A DNA stretch of 64,000 bases from DYMC01 sp035406705 (lineage in GTDB: Bacteria; Verrucomicrobiota; Lentisphaeria; Victivallales; GWF2-50-93), in the NCBI GenBank assembly GCA_964426675.1, contig CAYRRM010000001.1:62001-126000 (forward strand). Reading direction: 5' to 3'. Of the stretch, positions 36,258 through 44,906 are shown in pieces (the stretch's first letter is position 1; the number at the start of each line of letters is the position of its first letter). The notes beneath the pieces were generated by a model. The model did no database searches and was not told the origin of the DNA. It saw only the letters and a program-made list of their open reading frames with translations. A program made the position numbers and the translations under genes.

Positions 36258-36325
36258 GGGTTATTTCTATGTCCTCATTAGTTTATATTTTTATAATCTT
36301 TTTCTTTCTGACGTAAAACTCAAAT

Positions 36326-37579
36326 TCAAGGTAAAGTCTCAAGAAATGCCTCAATTCGTACACGAAGTTGTTCTGTATCTTCCAGACTGTAATCAGTTCT
36401 AACATCAAGAATTGGAATTTGATTCTTCCTTAAGATTTGATGTGTCCGATAATTTTCCATATCGCATAGTTGGCAAAGCCTTAGAGCATGATTAATGACG
36501 CCATCAGCCTTAAACTCTCTTACCAGATCAATTATTCGATTTAGTTTACTATCCTGAGATATAAAACACGGACATATTGATGCAAATACATATTTCATGG
36601 CGAGAGATCGCAGTAATGCCCCTGTCCATCCTTCGTCAACCACTATAGGGTCAAAGCAACTATGAACTCCTGTACATAATGTATCGGCAACTACCTCCGC
36701 ACCACTTTCTTCTATTACATTTAAAATCTTGAAATTGGGGAAAATTAAGGGGGCACCAGTAAGAATAACTCTTTTTTTAGGAAACTTTTCTGCCCTCTCT
36801 TTCTTGCTTTTAGATTCCAACCATGCATAAACTTTTTCAACTTCCCTTAACCAGAACTCATCTTGTCTGAAAAAAGACGACTGTACAATCAAGAAAAGAT
36901 CTCTTATTGACAATAAGTAAGGATGCGAATTTCGCAACTCCTGAATATGCCTAAAAATCTTTGTTTTCCTATTTGCACTTTTTATTTCATTTGAAAGTTT
37001 TTTTCTATTCAGTTTTAATCCAAGATTTTTTTCAAGAAAAGTAATCATTCTTTTTAGTTCTTTTTCAGCGCTTTTTAAATAGAGATATGCATTTTGTTCT
37101 GGTGGCAGATTTAACATAAAAACAGGTTTAAAATCAGAAAGAACATCCCCTAATTTTTTTTTTGCATCACATGATGTAGGAATAATAAATGCCAAAACTT
37201 TGCTTATGATACTTCCTTCAATTAGGCTCATTCCTACAGAAGCCTTTACAAGGGGACACACATCTCCAGGAATAATTTCTTCTCCTACTGACACAGCAGA
37301 GGGATTTCCACATCCCATTCGGATAGGATGAGCCCCCATTGCTCTGATAATCTCAAAAGGTATCATATTACAGAATGTTCCTATTAGTGGCAAATTTATC
37401 GTTTGTATTGGGTTTCTTATAATTTCCTCAAAAAACGAAATATTCTCTGGGCGTGTTGTTAGGTCAGATTGTATATTTAACTGCTCTGTAATAATAGAAT
37501 TAATTTTTTGGAATATTTTGGGATTTGTATTGCTACGGGGCTCCAGATTATATCTGCCACTATATTGAGAATGCTCCAT
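36326..37579 (-). CDS. 2-hydroxyacyl-CoA dehydratase (HgdB) family protein
   Basis: This 417-residue protein belongs to the HgdB/FldBC family. It shows GTFCNMIPFEIIRAMGAHPIRMGCGN, GDVCPLVKAS and IPTSCDAKKKLGD in the first half. The second half has VILTGAPLIFPNFKILNVIEESGAEVVADTLCTGVHSC, ICPCF and GVINHALRLCQLCDMENY. In dehydratases, Cys residues like these bind a 4Fe-4S cluster on each of two subunits; here there is one gene and no activator ATPase beside it. The many Cys suggest a stand-alone reductase-like or double-cubane-type protein, which is an inference. Palindrome copy 6 lies inside. It is downstream of htpG by 17 nt. Confidence 0.8.
   Translation of the reverse strand: MEHSQYSGRYNLEPRSNTNPKIFQKINSIITEQLNIQSDLTTRPENISFFEEIIRNPIQTINLPLIGTFCNMIPFEIIRAMGAHPIRMGCGNPSAVSVGEEIIPGDVCPLVKASVGMSLIEGSIISKVLAFIIPTSCDAKKKLGDVLSDFKPVFMLNLPPEQNAYLYLKSAEKELKRMITFLEKNLGLKLNRKKLSNEIKSANRKTKIFRHIQELRNSHPYLLSIRDLFLIVQSSFFRQDEFWLREVEKVYAWLESKSKKERAEKFPKKRVILTGAPLIFPNFKILNVIEESGAEVVADTLCTGVHSCFDPIVVDEGWTGALLRSLAMKYVFASICPCFISQDSKLNRIIDLVREFKADGVINHALRLCQLCDMENYRTHQILRKNQIPILDVRTDYSLEDTEQLRVRIEAFLETLP
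36923..36937. repeat. TTGCGA-N3-TCGCAA palindrome, copy 6
   Basis: The sequence is ATGCGAATTTCGCAA inside the HgdB-like gene, read as L-R-N-S-H. Confidence 0.75.
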
Positions 37580-37596
37580 AAAAACTTCTTTTTTTA

Positions 37597-39465
37597 TTAT
37601 TTACCTGATATCAGGTAGCTGATTTTTTCAATAAATTCAGGTCCATTGGATGGAATTTCACCATCTGCTATTAAAGCCATATCGTAGAGAAGTTCTGTGA
37701 ATTTTGCAAGTTCCGTTTCATCTTTTGAATTTTGGTATTTTTCACAGATAGTCTTTACAAATGAATGAGAAGGATTTAATTCAAGAATTTTTTTTGATTC
37801 CGGAACATCCATCTTCATGGCTTTCATAAGTTTTTCCATTTGACGGCTTGGTGCAAATTGTTCTGTAAAAAGACACGCTGGCACGCTTGTAAGTCTGTCG
37901 GAAAATTTGACTTCTTTTACTTTCGAATCCAGCGTCTTTTTCATTAATTCAATGACATCCTTATATTTTTTTTCTGCATCATTTTTTAATTCTTGAAGTT
38001 CTGCACTTTTTTCTATTTCGATAGTATTACTATTTAGGGAAACAAATTCTTTATCTTTGTATTTTCCTATCGTTTGAAAAATATACTCGTCTATAGGTTC
38101 CGTAATCAAAAGAGCATCAAAATCATTTTTTCTTATTATGTCGAGTAGTGGAGAATGTCTTAGTAGAGCAGTTTTTTCTCCTGATGCGTAATACAATTTA
38201 TTTTGTCCGGGAGGTAATTTTTCTACAAATTCTTTTAGTGTAATTGTTTTATTTCCATCTCCCTTGAAATTTTCAAAAAGAAGAAGGTCTAAAAGTTTTT
38301 CCCGATTCTGAAAGTCACTATTTACCCCCTCCTTTAACATTGGAGAGAAGTGTGAATAAAAATTCTGATATTTTTCCCTGTCTTTTTCAAGGATATTCCC
38401 AAGTTCAGAAATTATTTTCCGCGTCAAATTTTTATTGATTTTTTCAATCTGAGGATTTTTCTGCAGAGTTTCCCTGGAGATATTAAGCGGTAGGTCATCC
38501 GATTCTACTACACCTTTGATGAATCTGAAGTATTCAGGTAAAAGTTCTTCACATGAATCAGAGATAAATACACGTCTTATATAAAGGTGAACCCCGCGTT
38601 TTTGATGCTGATATTGAAGGAAGAAAGGAGGTGCTTCTGATGGAATATAGAGCAATGCCTTGAAGTTTATTGTTCCCTCTGCGGAAAAATGAATTTTTGT
38701 TAATGGTTCTTTATCAAAATGAGATAAATGCGCATAAAATTGTTTGTAATCTTCTTCTGTAAGTTCTTCGGGTTTCCTTATCCAGAGGGCTTTCATTGAA
38801 TTCAAGGGTTTTTCGGATTCCTCTTTCTGGCTTCCCTTTTCACTTTCACATAAATGAATAGGATATTCAATGAAATCAGAATATTTTTTTACAATCTCTT
38901 TTATTTTCCACGATTCAAAATACTCATCATTGTTTGCTTTCAGTCTTAATCTTATCTCTGTACCTTGTTCTGCCCTTTTGCCCTCTGATATTTCATAAGA
39001 ATCTTCCCCTTTCGACTTCCACAAAACAGGAGGATCATTTGTTCCTGCTCGTTTTGATTCAATAATTATTTCATCAGCAACCATAAACGCGGAATAAAAT
39101 CCCACACCAAACTGCCCGATAAGTTCTGGAGCAGAAAGATTCTTTTCTTCTGCTAACTTCTCAAGAAATGCTTTTGTCCCGGATTTTGCGATAGTTCCAA
39201 TATTTTCTTCGATTTCATCTTTATTCATACCTATTCCATTATCTGAAATGCTTATTTCTCCTGCGCGTTTATTTATTTCAATTGTTATTTTCCAGTTTCG
39301 AACTATATCTGGTTTAGTTAAGGACTCGAATCTAGCTTTATCAATTGCATCGGAAGCATTGGAAATTAACTCTCTAAGGAATATATCTTTATTCGTGTAA
39401 AGAGAATGAATTACGAGATCAAGAACTTTACGAACTTCTGTCTTAAATTGCTTTATTTCTGACAT
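37597..39465 (-). CDS. htpG: Chaperone HtpG (Hsp90)
   Basis: HtpG is the cytosolic ATP-dependent Hsp90 chaperone. The 622-residue protein has the GHKL ATPase with FLRELISNASDAIDKARF, SISDNGIGMNKDEI and IGQFGVGFYSAFMVAD. The middle domain has GVVESDDLPLNISRETLQ, and the C-terminal dimerisation region includes LFTEQFAPSRQMEKLMKAM and ILELNPSHSFVK. The length is typical. It stands upstream of the HgdB-like gene on the same strand and 33 nt downstream of the YcfL-like lipoprotein gene. Confidence 0.97.
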   Translation of the reverse strand: MSEIKQFKTEVRKVLDLVIHSLYTNKDIFLRELISNASDAIDKARFESLTKPDIVRNWKITIEINKRAGEISISDNGIGMNKDEIEENIGTIAKSGTKAFLEKLAEEKNLSAPELIGQFGVGFYSAFMVADEIIIESKRAGTNDPPVLWKSKGEDSYEISEGKRAEQGTEIRLRLKANNDEYFESWKIKEIVKKYSDFIEYPIHLCESEKGSQKEESEKPLNSMKALWIRKPEELTEEDYKQFYAHLSHFDKEPLTKIHFSAEGTINFKALLYIPSEAPPFFLQYQHQKRGVHLYIRRVFISDSCEELLPEYFRFIKGVVESDDLPLNISRETLQKNPQIEKINKNLTRKIISELGNILEKDREKYQNFYSHFSPMLKEGVNSDFQNREKLLDLLLFENFKGDGNKTITLKEFVEKLPPGQNKLYYASGEKTALLRHSPLLDIIRKNDFDALLITEPIDEYIFQTIGKYKDKEFVSLNSNTIEIEKSAELQELKNDAEKKYKDVIELMKKTLDSKVKEVKFSDRLTSVPACLFTEQFAPSRQMEKLMKAMKMDVPESKKILELNPSHSFVKTICEKYQNSKDETELAKFTELLYDMALIADGEIPSNGPEFIEKISYLISGK

Positions 39466-39498
39466 ATTTTCTCTTAACTCCTTAATGTTTCTATCTTT

Positions 39499-39921
39499 TT
39501 ATTCCATTTCTTTTAATAAAATTTTAAAGTCCTTACAATTCGGATTAGGAGAGACTGAAGATAGGTAAACTACTTCTCCTCCAAGTAAAATCTTTTCCAA
39601 CCATGGTTGAGCAGAAGTTGATACTTCTATGCCTGAGGCATTAAACCACTGAAATTTATATGCAACTTTTATATCTGCCCTCTTAATATTTCTAACAGTC
39701 ACCTGTGCTTTTATCAATCCTCCTGGTAATTCCTCCAAATCAACACTGTCTATCTGGATTTTTTTTGCCAGATACTCATTTGCTTCAACGCGTTTATTGC
39801 GAATAAAATTTCTTTCATAATTTTTATCAGCATTCTCAACTGTGTTTACTGGATTGTTACAGGAACAAAACGTAAGCGTTATCACCGTTACAATAGAGAA
39901 GATCGCAATTCTACCTTTCAT
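39499..39921 (-). CDS. YcfL-like (DUF1425) lipoprotein
   Basis: This 140-residue protein has an N-terminal signal ending TLTFCSCNNP. A lipobox-like Cys is present, though the residues before it are atypical. The rest reads SVDLEELPGGLIKAQVTVRNIKRADIKVAYKFQWFNASGIEVSTSAQPWLEKILLGGEVVYLSSVSPNPNCKDFKI, which matches the DUF1425/YcfL pattern of a small beta-rich domain in the cell envelope. The partner LpoB, often next to it in other bacteria, is absent here. Upstream is a 476-nt gap. Confidence 0.75.
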   Translation of the reverse strand: MKGRIAIFSIVTVITLTFCSCNNPVNTVENADKNYERNFIRNKRVEANEYLAKKIQIDSVDLEELPGGLIKAQVTVRNIKRADIKVAYKFQWFNASGIEVSTSAQPWLEKILLGGEVVYLSSVSPNPNCKDFKILLKEME

Positions 39922-40397
39922 TTTTTTCTCCTTTTTCTTTGGTTAAATATTTCCTGTTGTAAAATTATGTTAATTTGGAAAATTTCAAGATAAAAATCAT
40001 AACAAATCAAAAGCTGACCTGCATATTTCACAAAGTCAGTGCACTGTAGCAACGAAGCATCGAGTCCCAGCTGTGCTGTTGCAACTTGAAGATAACAAAT
40101 GTGGGGTACAATTGATTCACACTGCAGAAAAAAATACAAAAAAATGAAATTTTATTATTGATTTTTATAAAAATTCAGAAGACAACTAAAAGAACATCGT
40201 AGCTTTCGCATTTTTTATGGAAAATAGGGTAATGTAATCTGAATGACTGAAATATTAAATTAAATCGAATTTTAATGATTGAATATCAAAATAGATGATA
40301 AAAAATTAAGGGTAATTTAATATTTTTCTGCATCACTTATGGGATTTAATTTGACTTTTATTCTTTTTATGGTAGTTTTTACAAAAAAACATGAATA
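39922..40397. other. Intergenic gap with a richer, possibly structured core
   Basis: This 476-nt gap lies between the divergent YcfL-like gene and recJ. Most of it is AT-rich, but 40020-40130 is clearly richer in G+C. It holds the palindrome CAGTGCACTG (40037-40046-type repeat) and a stem of GCAAC-(ga)-AGCA with TGCT-GTTGC (40049-40082). I recognise no known RNA family. A minus-strand open frame of 73 codons covers it but has no ribosome-binding site or known domain. Confidence 0.4.
40351..40378 (+). promoter_or_regulatory. Candidate recJ promoter
   Basis: TTGACT (40351-40356) and TAGTTT (40373-40378) are separated by 16 nt. Transcription would start only about 10-15 nt before the recJ ATG, a short leader, so this is tentative. 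Confidence 0.35.
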
Positions 40398-42113
40398 ATG
40401 AATGGAAAATTTTTATGGAATATTGCTGAGTCAAAATTTGATGAAAGAGAAATAGAAAATATCATAAAGATATATCCTCTTCCGAGGGCTGTTGCTCTTT
40501 ATTTATCAGCAAGAAATATTAATACAAAAGAAAAGATAGAAGAATATCTTAAGCCACGAATTTCTCTCCTGACTGATCCATATATTTTGCCTGGCGTAAA
40601 AAAGGCCGCTGAAAGAATTTGGCAGGCTATTCTGAAAAAAGAAAAAATATTGGTATTTGGTGACTATGATACGGATGGAGTAACAGCTACCGCCCTTATC
40701 TATGAAATCCTCAGAGCACATGGCGGAATCGCTTCATTTTTTCTTCCTCATCGTTTTGATGATGGTTATGGGATGACAGTTGATTCACTTAAAAAGGCGT
40801 TAGAGGAAAACGACGTTGCTTTAATTATAACTGTAGATTGTGGTATTTCCGCCGTTGATGCGGTCTCCTACGCAATGGAAAAAAAAATAGATGTTATTAT
40901 CAGCGATCACCATGAGCCTTCTCCAAAAATACCATCAGCCTTCTCTGTAATAAATCCTAAATTACATATAAATTGTAGGGATCTTCATATCCTTGCGGGA
41001 GTTGGGGTTGCTTTTAAACTTGCTCATGGTTTTATGAAGTATGGTAGAGAAAATTTACTTTGCTCAGATGAATATAATCTGAAAAGAGATCTTGATTTAG
41101 TAGCTCTTGGTACAGTTGCAGACCTTGTTCCTCTAACAGGTGAAAATAGAATTATGGTAAGTATAGGACTTAAAATATTATCTGAACAACTTAGACCTGG
41201 AATTAATGCACTATGTCAGGTTGCAAATATATACGATGAAGTGAAAGCCTCCGATATCACGTATAGTCTATCTCCTCGTATAAACGCCGCTGGTAGACTC
41301 GATAAGGCAAATATCGCATTGAATATGTTAATAGAGAGAGATAGATATAAAGCCGGGCAATATGCTTTAGAAATAAATCAGTTAAATTTAAAAAGACAAG
41401 AAACAGAAGCAATAATATCACATGAAGCGCAGGCAGGAATTTGCAACCTTCAAGATCGTTCAACAATTGTAGTATTTGGGGAAGGATGGAATTTGGGCGT
41501 AATCGGAATAGTGGCTTCTAAATTTGCAAGGGAATATAATCGACCAACTATAATATTTAGTATTGATAAGGAGAGGAATTTAGCGTATGGCTCAGCGCGA
41601 AGTGTAAATGATATTAATATTCTTGAAATACTTTCGGAATCATCTCAATTCCTCGAAAGGTTTGGTGGGCATGCAATGGCGGCAGGATTAACTGTAAAAA
41701 ATTCAGACCTGGCAAATTTTATAGATTCTTTTGAGCAATCAACGAAGAAAAAACTCTCTCCAGATTCTATAATTCCTCAAATCAATATAGATGGAATTGT
41801 TAGCCTTGCTGAATTAAATGATTCTTTCTTCTCTTATTTACCCAAACTTGAACCTTTTGGATATGGAAATTCTAATCCTCTCTTCAGAATAAATCGGCTG
41901 CATGTAAAAAATATTTCGCCTGCTGGACAAAATCACAGTAGAGGGGTCTTGGCAGATGACTTTGATAGAGAAATACAATTCATAGCATTTAACAAGACTA
42001 TTGATGAATTCAAAATCAGTGAGTATATTGACGTAGCTGCTATTCCACAGATAAATAATTTTCGAAATAACACTTATTATCAACTTCAAATACTTGATTT
42101 AAAGTCATCCTAA
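40398..42113 (+). CDS. recJ: Single-stranded-DNA exonuclease RecJ
   Basis: RecJ degrades single-stranded DNA 5' to 3' in recombination and mismatch repair. The 571-residue protein has the DHH phosphoesterase motifs FGDYDTDGVTATALIYEIL, TVDCGISAV, ISDHHEP, VALGTVADLVPL and the DHHA1 region with ERFGGHAMAAGLTV. The ending LQILDLKSS matches the OB-fold tail. The start is the ATG at 40398; a nearby ATG at 40391 is in another frame. rnc follows 24 nt after the stop. Confidence 0.95.
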   Translation: MNGKFLWNIAESKFDEREIENIIKIYPLPRAVALYLSARNINTKEKIEEYLKPRISLLTDPYILPGVKKAAERIWQAILKKEKILVFGDYDTDGVTATALIYEILRAHGGIASFFLPHRFDDGYGMTVDSLKKALEENDVALIITVDCGISAVDAVSYAMEKKIDVIISDHHEPSPKIPSAFSVINPKLHINCRDLHILAGVGVAFKLAHGFMKYGRENLLCSDEYNLKRDLDLVALGTVADLVPLTGENRIMVSIGLKILSEQLRPGINALCQVANIYDEVKASDITYSLSPRINAAGRLDKANIALNMLIERDRYKAGQYALEINQLNLKRQETEAIISHEAQAGICNLQDRSTIVVFGEGWNLGVIGIVASKFAREYNRPTIIFSIDKERNLAYGSARSVNDINILEILSESSQFLERFGGHAMAAGLTVKNSDLANFIDSFEQSTKKKLSPDSIIPQINIDGIVSLAELNDSFFSYLPKLEPFGYGNSNPLFRINRLHVKNISPAGQNHSRGVLADDFDREIQFIAFNKTIDEFKISEYIDVAAIPQINNFRNNTYYQLQILDLKSS

Positions 42114-42137
42114 ATTTTTCCTAAGGAATTTATTGAA

Positions 42138-42872
42138 ATGCCTCAAAATCATCCAAAACTTCCAGGAATAGAGGAAATTGGATATAAATTTAAAAATGAG
42201 AATTATCTTATCGAAGCTTTGACTCATCCTTCATATTCAGGTGAAAATTCATTAAATTACAATAATCAACGCCTCGAATTTTTAGGAGACTCCGTTTTAC
42301 AACTAATAGTAACAACCTATCTTTATGTGAAATATCCAGATACAGACGAAGGAGAACTTACTAAGATGCGAGCTTTTCTCACGCAAAAGTCTACACTTTC
42401 AATTTTTGCAGAACACATCAAACTCTCAGATTATATAAGAATGGGAAGAGGGGAAATAAAGGGTGAGGGACATAGAAGAAAATCAACGTTATGTGATGCA
42501 TTTGAAGCTGTTACTGGAGCTATCTATGTAGACGGCGGAATGCGTGCAGCAAGAGATTTCGTTGTCCCTCTAATAGAGCATTTTTATCCTGAATTGTCTG
42601 ATATTATTAGTGGGTTTAATCCAAAGGGATATCTTCAGGAACTTATTCAGGCAAAAATGCATTCTTCACCGATTTATAAATTAGAACTAATGGAAGGGCC
42701 TCCACACAGGAAAACTTTTACTGTCTCCGTATGGGTAGCAGACCAAAAATTAGCTGTTGCCACTGCAAACAGCAGAAAAGCTGCAGAAGCTAAGGCTGCT
42801 GAAAAAGCAATCATGTTATTGAAAGATAATAGAGAACCATTATTTCAAATTGATGATATGGGACACCATTGA
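42138..42872 (+). CDS. rnc: Ribonuclease III
   Basis: RNase III cuts double-stranded RNA in rRNA and mRNA processing. The 244-residue protein has the signature RLEFLGDSVLQLIVTTYLY with its catalytic acids, ALTHPSYSGE, and CDAFEAVTGAIYVDGG. The C-terminal double-stranded-RNA-binding domain (residues about 160-232) ends with ANSRKAAEAKAAEKAIMLL. An AAGGAA site lies before the ATG. It is co-oriented with recJ and converges with the BatA-like gene. Confidence 0.96.
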   Translation: MPQNHPKLPGIEEIGYKFKNENYLIEALTHPSYSGENSLNYNNQRLEFLGDSVLQLIVTTYLYVKYPDTDEGELTKMRAFLTQKSTLSIFAEHIKLSDYIRMGRGEIKGEGHRRKSTLCDAFEAVTGAIYVDGGMRAARDFVVPLIEHFYPELSDIISGFNPKGYLQELIQAKMHSSPIYKLELMEGPPHRKTFTVSVWVADQKLAVATANSRKAAEAKAAEKAIMLLKDNREPLFQIDDMGHH

Positions 42873-42904
42873 AAGCTCTAAGAAACTCTCATTAGATAAT
42901 TAAA

Positions 42905-43936
42905 TCATGGAATCTTGAGAAGGATTGTCTTTGAAAGTATGAAAGACAAGATTAATAAGATGATTCCAGATGATAGTATTGGAAATGCCAGTTCTTTATA
43001 GTCAATAAATTTAGGTTCTTCAAAACTTGTTTTTTCTAATTTGTCTATTTCATTTAATGTATTTTTTAATCCCTCAGCATCTTTTGCTTGAAAATAAAGT
43101 CCACCTGTAAGTTTCGCTATTTCTTTCAGTAATTTTTCATCAAATTCAAATGATATTTGTTGAAGTTGCTTGCCAAACAAAGTGTCAACTACTATAAACG
43201 CATTTTCATTTCCAATACCAACAGAATGAATTATAATACCATAATCTTTTGCGATTTTCGCAGCCTGTATTGGGGAAATCCTCGCTTCAGTGTTGTGTTT
43301 ACCATCTGTAAATAAAATAATTACTTTTCGTTTTGCTTTAGAGTTTTTTAACCTTGATACCGCAGAAGCTATAGAGCTTGCAATATTTGTAGAATCTCCT
43401 AGTTCTCCAGGATTTAATTTTTCAATTTGTCTGTATATCCATTTTCTATCAAGAGTAGGTGGCGCTGCAAGATATGGTAAAGGGCCGAAAGCAATTAAAC
43501 CAATTCTGTCATTTGGCCTACTCTCTACAAATTTTATAAGTTCCTCCTTAGCCACTTCAGCTCTTGTTCTTAATTTTCCGCTAATAATTCCACTTCTTAT
43601 GCTTTGGGGGGTTTTGTATTCAGAAGGGATATCTATTGCATTCATACTTCCGGATAGGTCAAGGACAAGCATAATATCAATTCCTTTAGCTCTCTGTTTC
43701 AACTCTTCTATTCCTCTTTGTGGACGAGCAAGGGCTATTATCAGTAGACTTATACTTATGATTTCTAATATCAATGGTATTTTATTTTTTAGTTTGATTT
43801 TTTTATTGTCAGAAGCTCTTTTAAAAGCTCTGAGTGACGGAATAATTAAAGAAGGTTCTTTCCGTGTCCACGCAATATAAAAAAGTGGAATAAACAGTAT
43901 AAACAAAAGCAAGAAATATGGACTTTCAAAGCGCAT
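42905..43936 (-). CDS. BatA-like membrane protein with von Willebrand A domain
   Basis: This 343-residue protein has an N-terminal pair of hydrophobic segments (residues 8-24 and 52-70). A VWA domain follows with the MIDAS motif DIMLVLDLSGSMNAID, the downstream metal Thr near GDSTNIASSI and FTDGKHNTEA. A C-terminal helix ends it. This is the BatA architecture. It is the last gene of the MoxR/DUF58/BatD-like/VWA run and overlaps its upstream neighbour by 11 nt. Such systems are linked to envelope stress or metal-cofactor insertion. No BatB, TPR BatC or full BatD follows, because rnc converges immediately. Palindrome copy 7 lies inside. Confidence 0.85.
   Translation of the reverse strand: MRFESPYFLLLFILFIPLFYIAWTRKEPSLIIPSLRAFKRASDNKKIKLKNKIPLILEIISISLLIIALARPQRGIEELKQRAKGIDIMLVLDLSGSMNAIDIPSEYKTPQSIRSGIISGKLRTRAEVAKEELIKFVESRPNDRIGLIAFGPLPYLAAPPTLDRKWIYRQIEKLNPGELGDSTNIASSIASAVSRLKNSKAKRKVIILFTDGKHNTEARISPIQAAKIAKDYGIIIHSVGIGNENAFIVVDTLFGKQLQQISFEFDEKLLKEIAKLTGGLYFQAKDAEGLKNTLNEIDKLEKTSFEEPKFIDYKELAFPILSSGIILLILSFILSKTILLKIP
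43249..43263. repeat. TTGCGA-N3-TCGCAA palindrome, copy 7
   Basis: The sequence is TTGCGATTTTCGCAG inside the BatA-like gene, read as A-A-K-I-A. Confidence 0.8.
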
Positions 43937-44906
43937 TTTTTTTACCCTCTTCTAATTTTGGTATAGTTTCTTTTATAAGTTTTTCAGCGTCAGAAATAGC
44001 TTTTTCCACTGTATCTGAACTAAGAGGCATTTTTGCGAATTTTACAAGATCGGCTGACTCCATGAAATTACTGAGGAATTTTTTTTGTTCTAAATTTAGG
44101 GGACTTTGATAATTTTTTAAACTGTTCAAGAACTCATGAGTTGTCATATTAGGAGCGTTAATATTAAAACGCTCTTCAAGATAATCTCTAATGATATCGC
44201 ATAGAGTTATAACAGATTCGGTTACTGAGAGAAGACCCTTTTCTTGTGAAATTCTTAGATTTCTTATTTTGTCTAAGGCAATACTCCATGATGGCAATTG
44301 CGGGGTTATTTTTGTTCTATATTTGTTTTTTAAGTAAAACACAACTGCTATGATGGTGAGTACTATTGCAGATATAATACCTGTTATTAACCATAATTTC
44401 TTATCGGATTTTTTCTCTATTTTTTCGGCTATTTTCAGTTCTGTATTATTTTTGGTATCAAATGGAGTGATATTTATGTCGGGTAATTTTATTGGAATTT
44501 CAATTTGTTTTGAATTTTGGAAAGAGAAAATAGCCTTTCCGGAAATTTTTTCATAAGTTCCTGGAATATAAGCTTGAATATATAGTTTTATTTTCCATAT
44601 ACATTTTCCCCACGATATTTTTGAGATTTTGAATTCTGGTGTTGAGTTTTCTTGAAGTCCTTCTGGAAGTTCTATCAGAATTTTTTTAGGTTTGGTTTTC
44701 CAGTTGAGAGTAATTTCTGTTTGGAGCTCTATCGGGAAACAAAGTGTAAAATCTTTTTTTTGAGGAAGATTAAATCTTAATTCTGAAATTTTATCTGGAG
44801 TTGTGATAGAGAAATACTTTATGATAGCGGATGTAATTACTATTCCAGTAATAATGAATAAGAAGAGTATTATTATGCGTATGAATTTTTTTTTGACGTT
44901 TTTCAT
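43926..44906 (-). CDS. BatD/DUF4381-like membrane protein
   Basis: This 326-residue protein has an N-terminal hydrophobic helix (residues 9-29), a beta-rich outer domain (about 35-165), a second helix at about 173-192 and a cytoplasmic helical tail of 130 residues. The tail pattern (SVTESVITLCDIIRDYLEERFNINAPNMTTHEFLNSLK...LSNFMESADLVKFAKMP) is that of DUF4381 or BatD tails seen in MoxR-DUF58-VWA operons. Neighbours on both sides overlap it by 4 and 11 nt. A role as scaffold between the ATPase and the VWA protein is inferred. Confidence 0.7.
   Translation of the reverse strand: MKNVKKKFIRIIILFLFIITGIVITSAIIKYFSITTPDKISELRFNLPQKKDFTLCFPIELQTEITLNWKTKPKKILIELPEGLQENSTPEFKISKISWGKCIWKIKLYIQAYIPGTYEKISGKAIFSFQNSKQIEIPIKLPDINITPFDTKNNTELKIAEKIEKKSDKKLWLITGIISAIVLTIIAVVFYLKNKYRTKITPQLPSWSIALDKIRNLRISQEKGLLSVTESVITLCDIIRDYLEERFNINAPNMTTHEFLNSLKNYQSPLNLEQKKFLSNFMESADLVKFAKMPLSSDTVEKAISDAEKLIKETIPKLEEGKKNAL

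Noticed and set aside
39918..40139. Minus-strand frame of 73 codons upstream of the YcfL-like gene
   Set aside because: It has no recognisable domain and overlaps the start of the YcfL-like gene in another frame. The patch is treated as a possible RNA.
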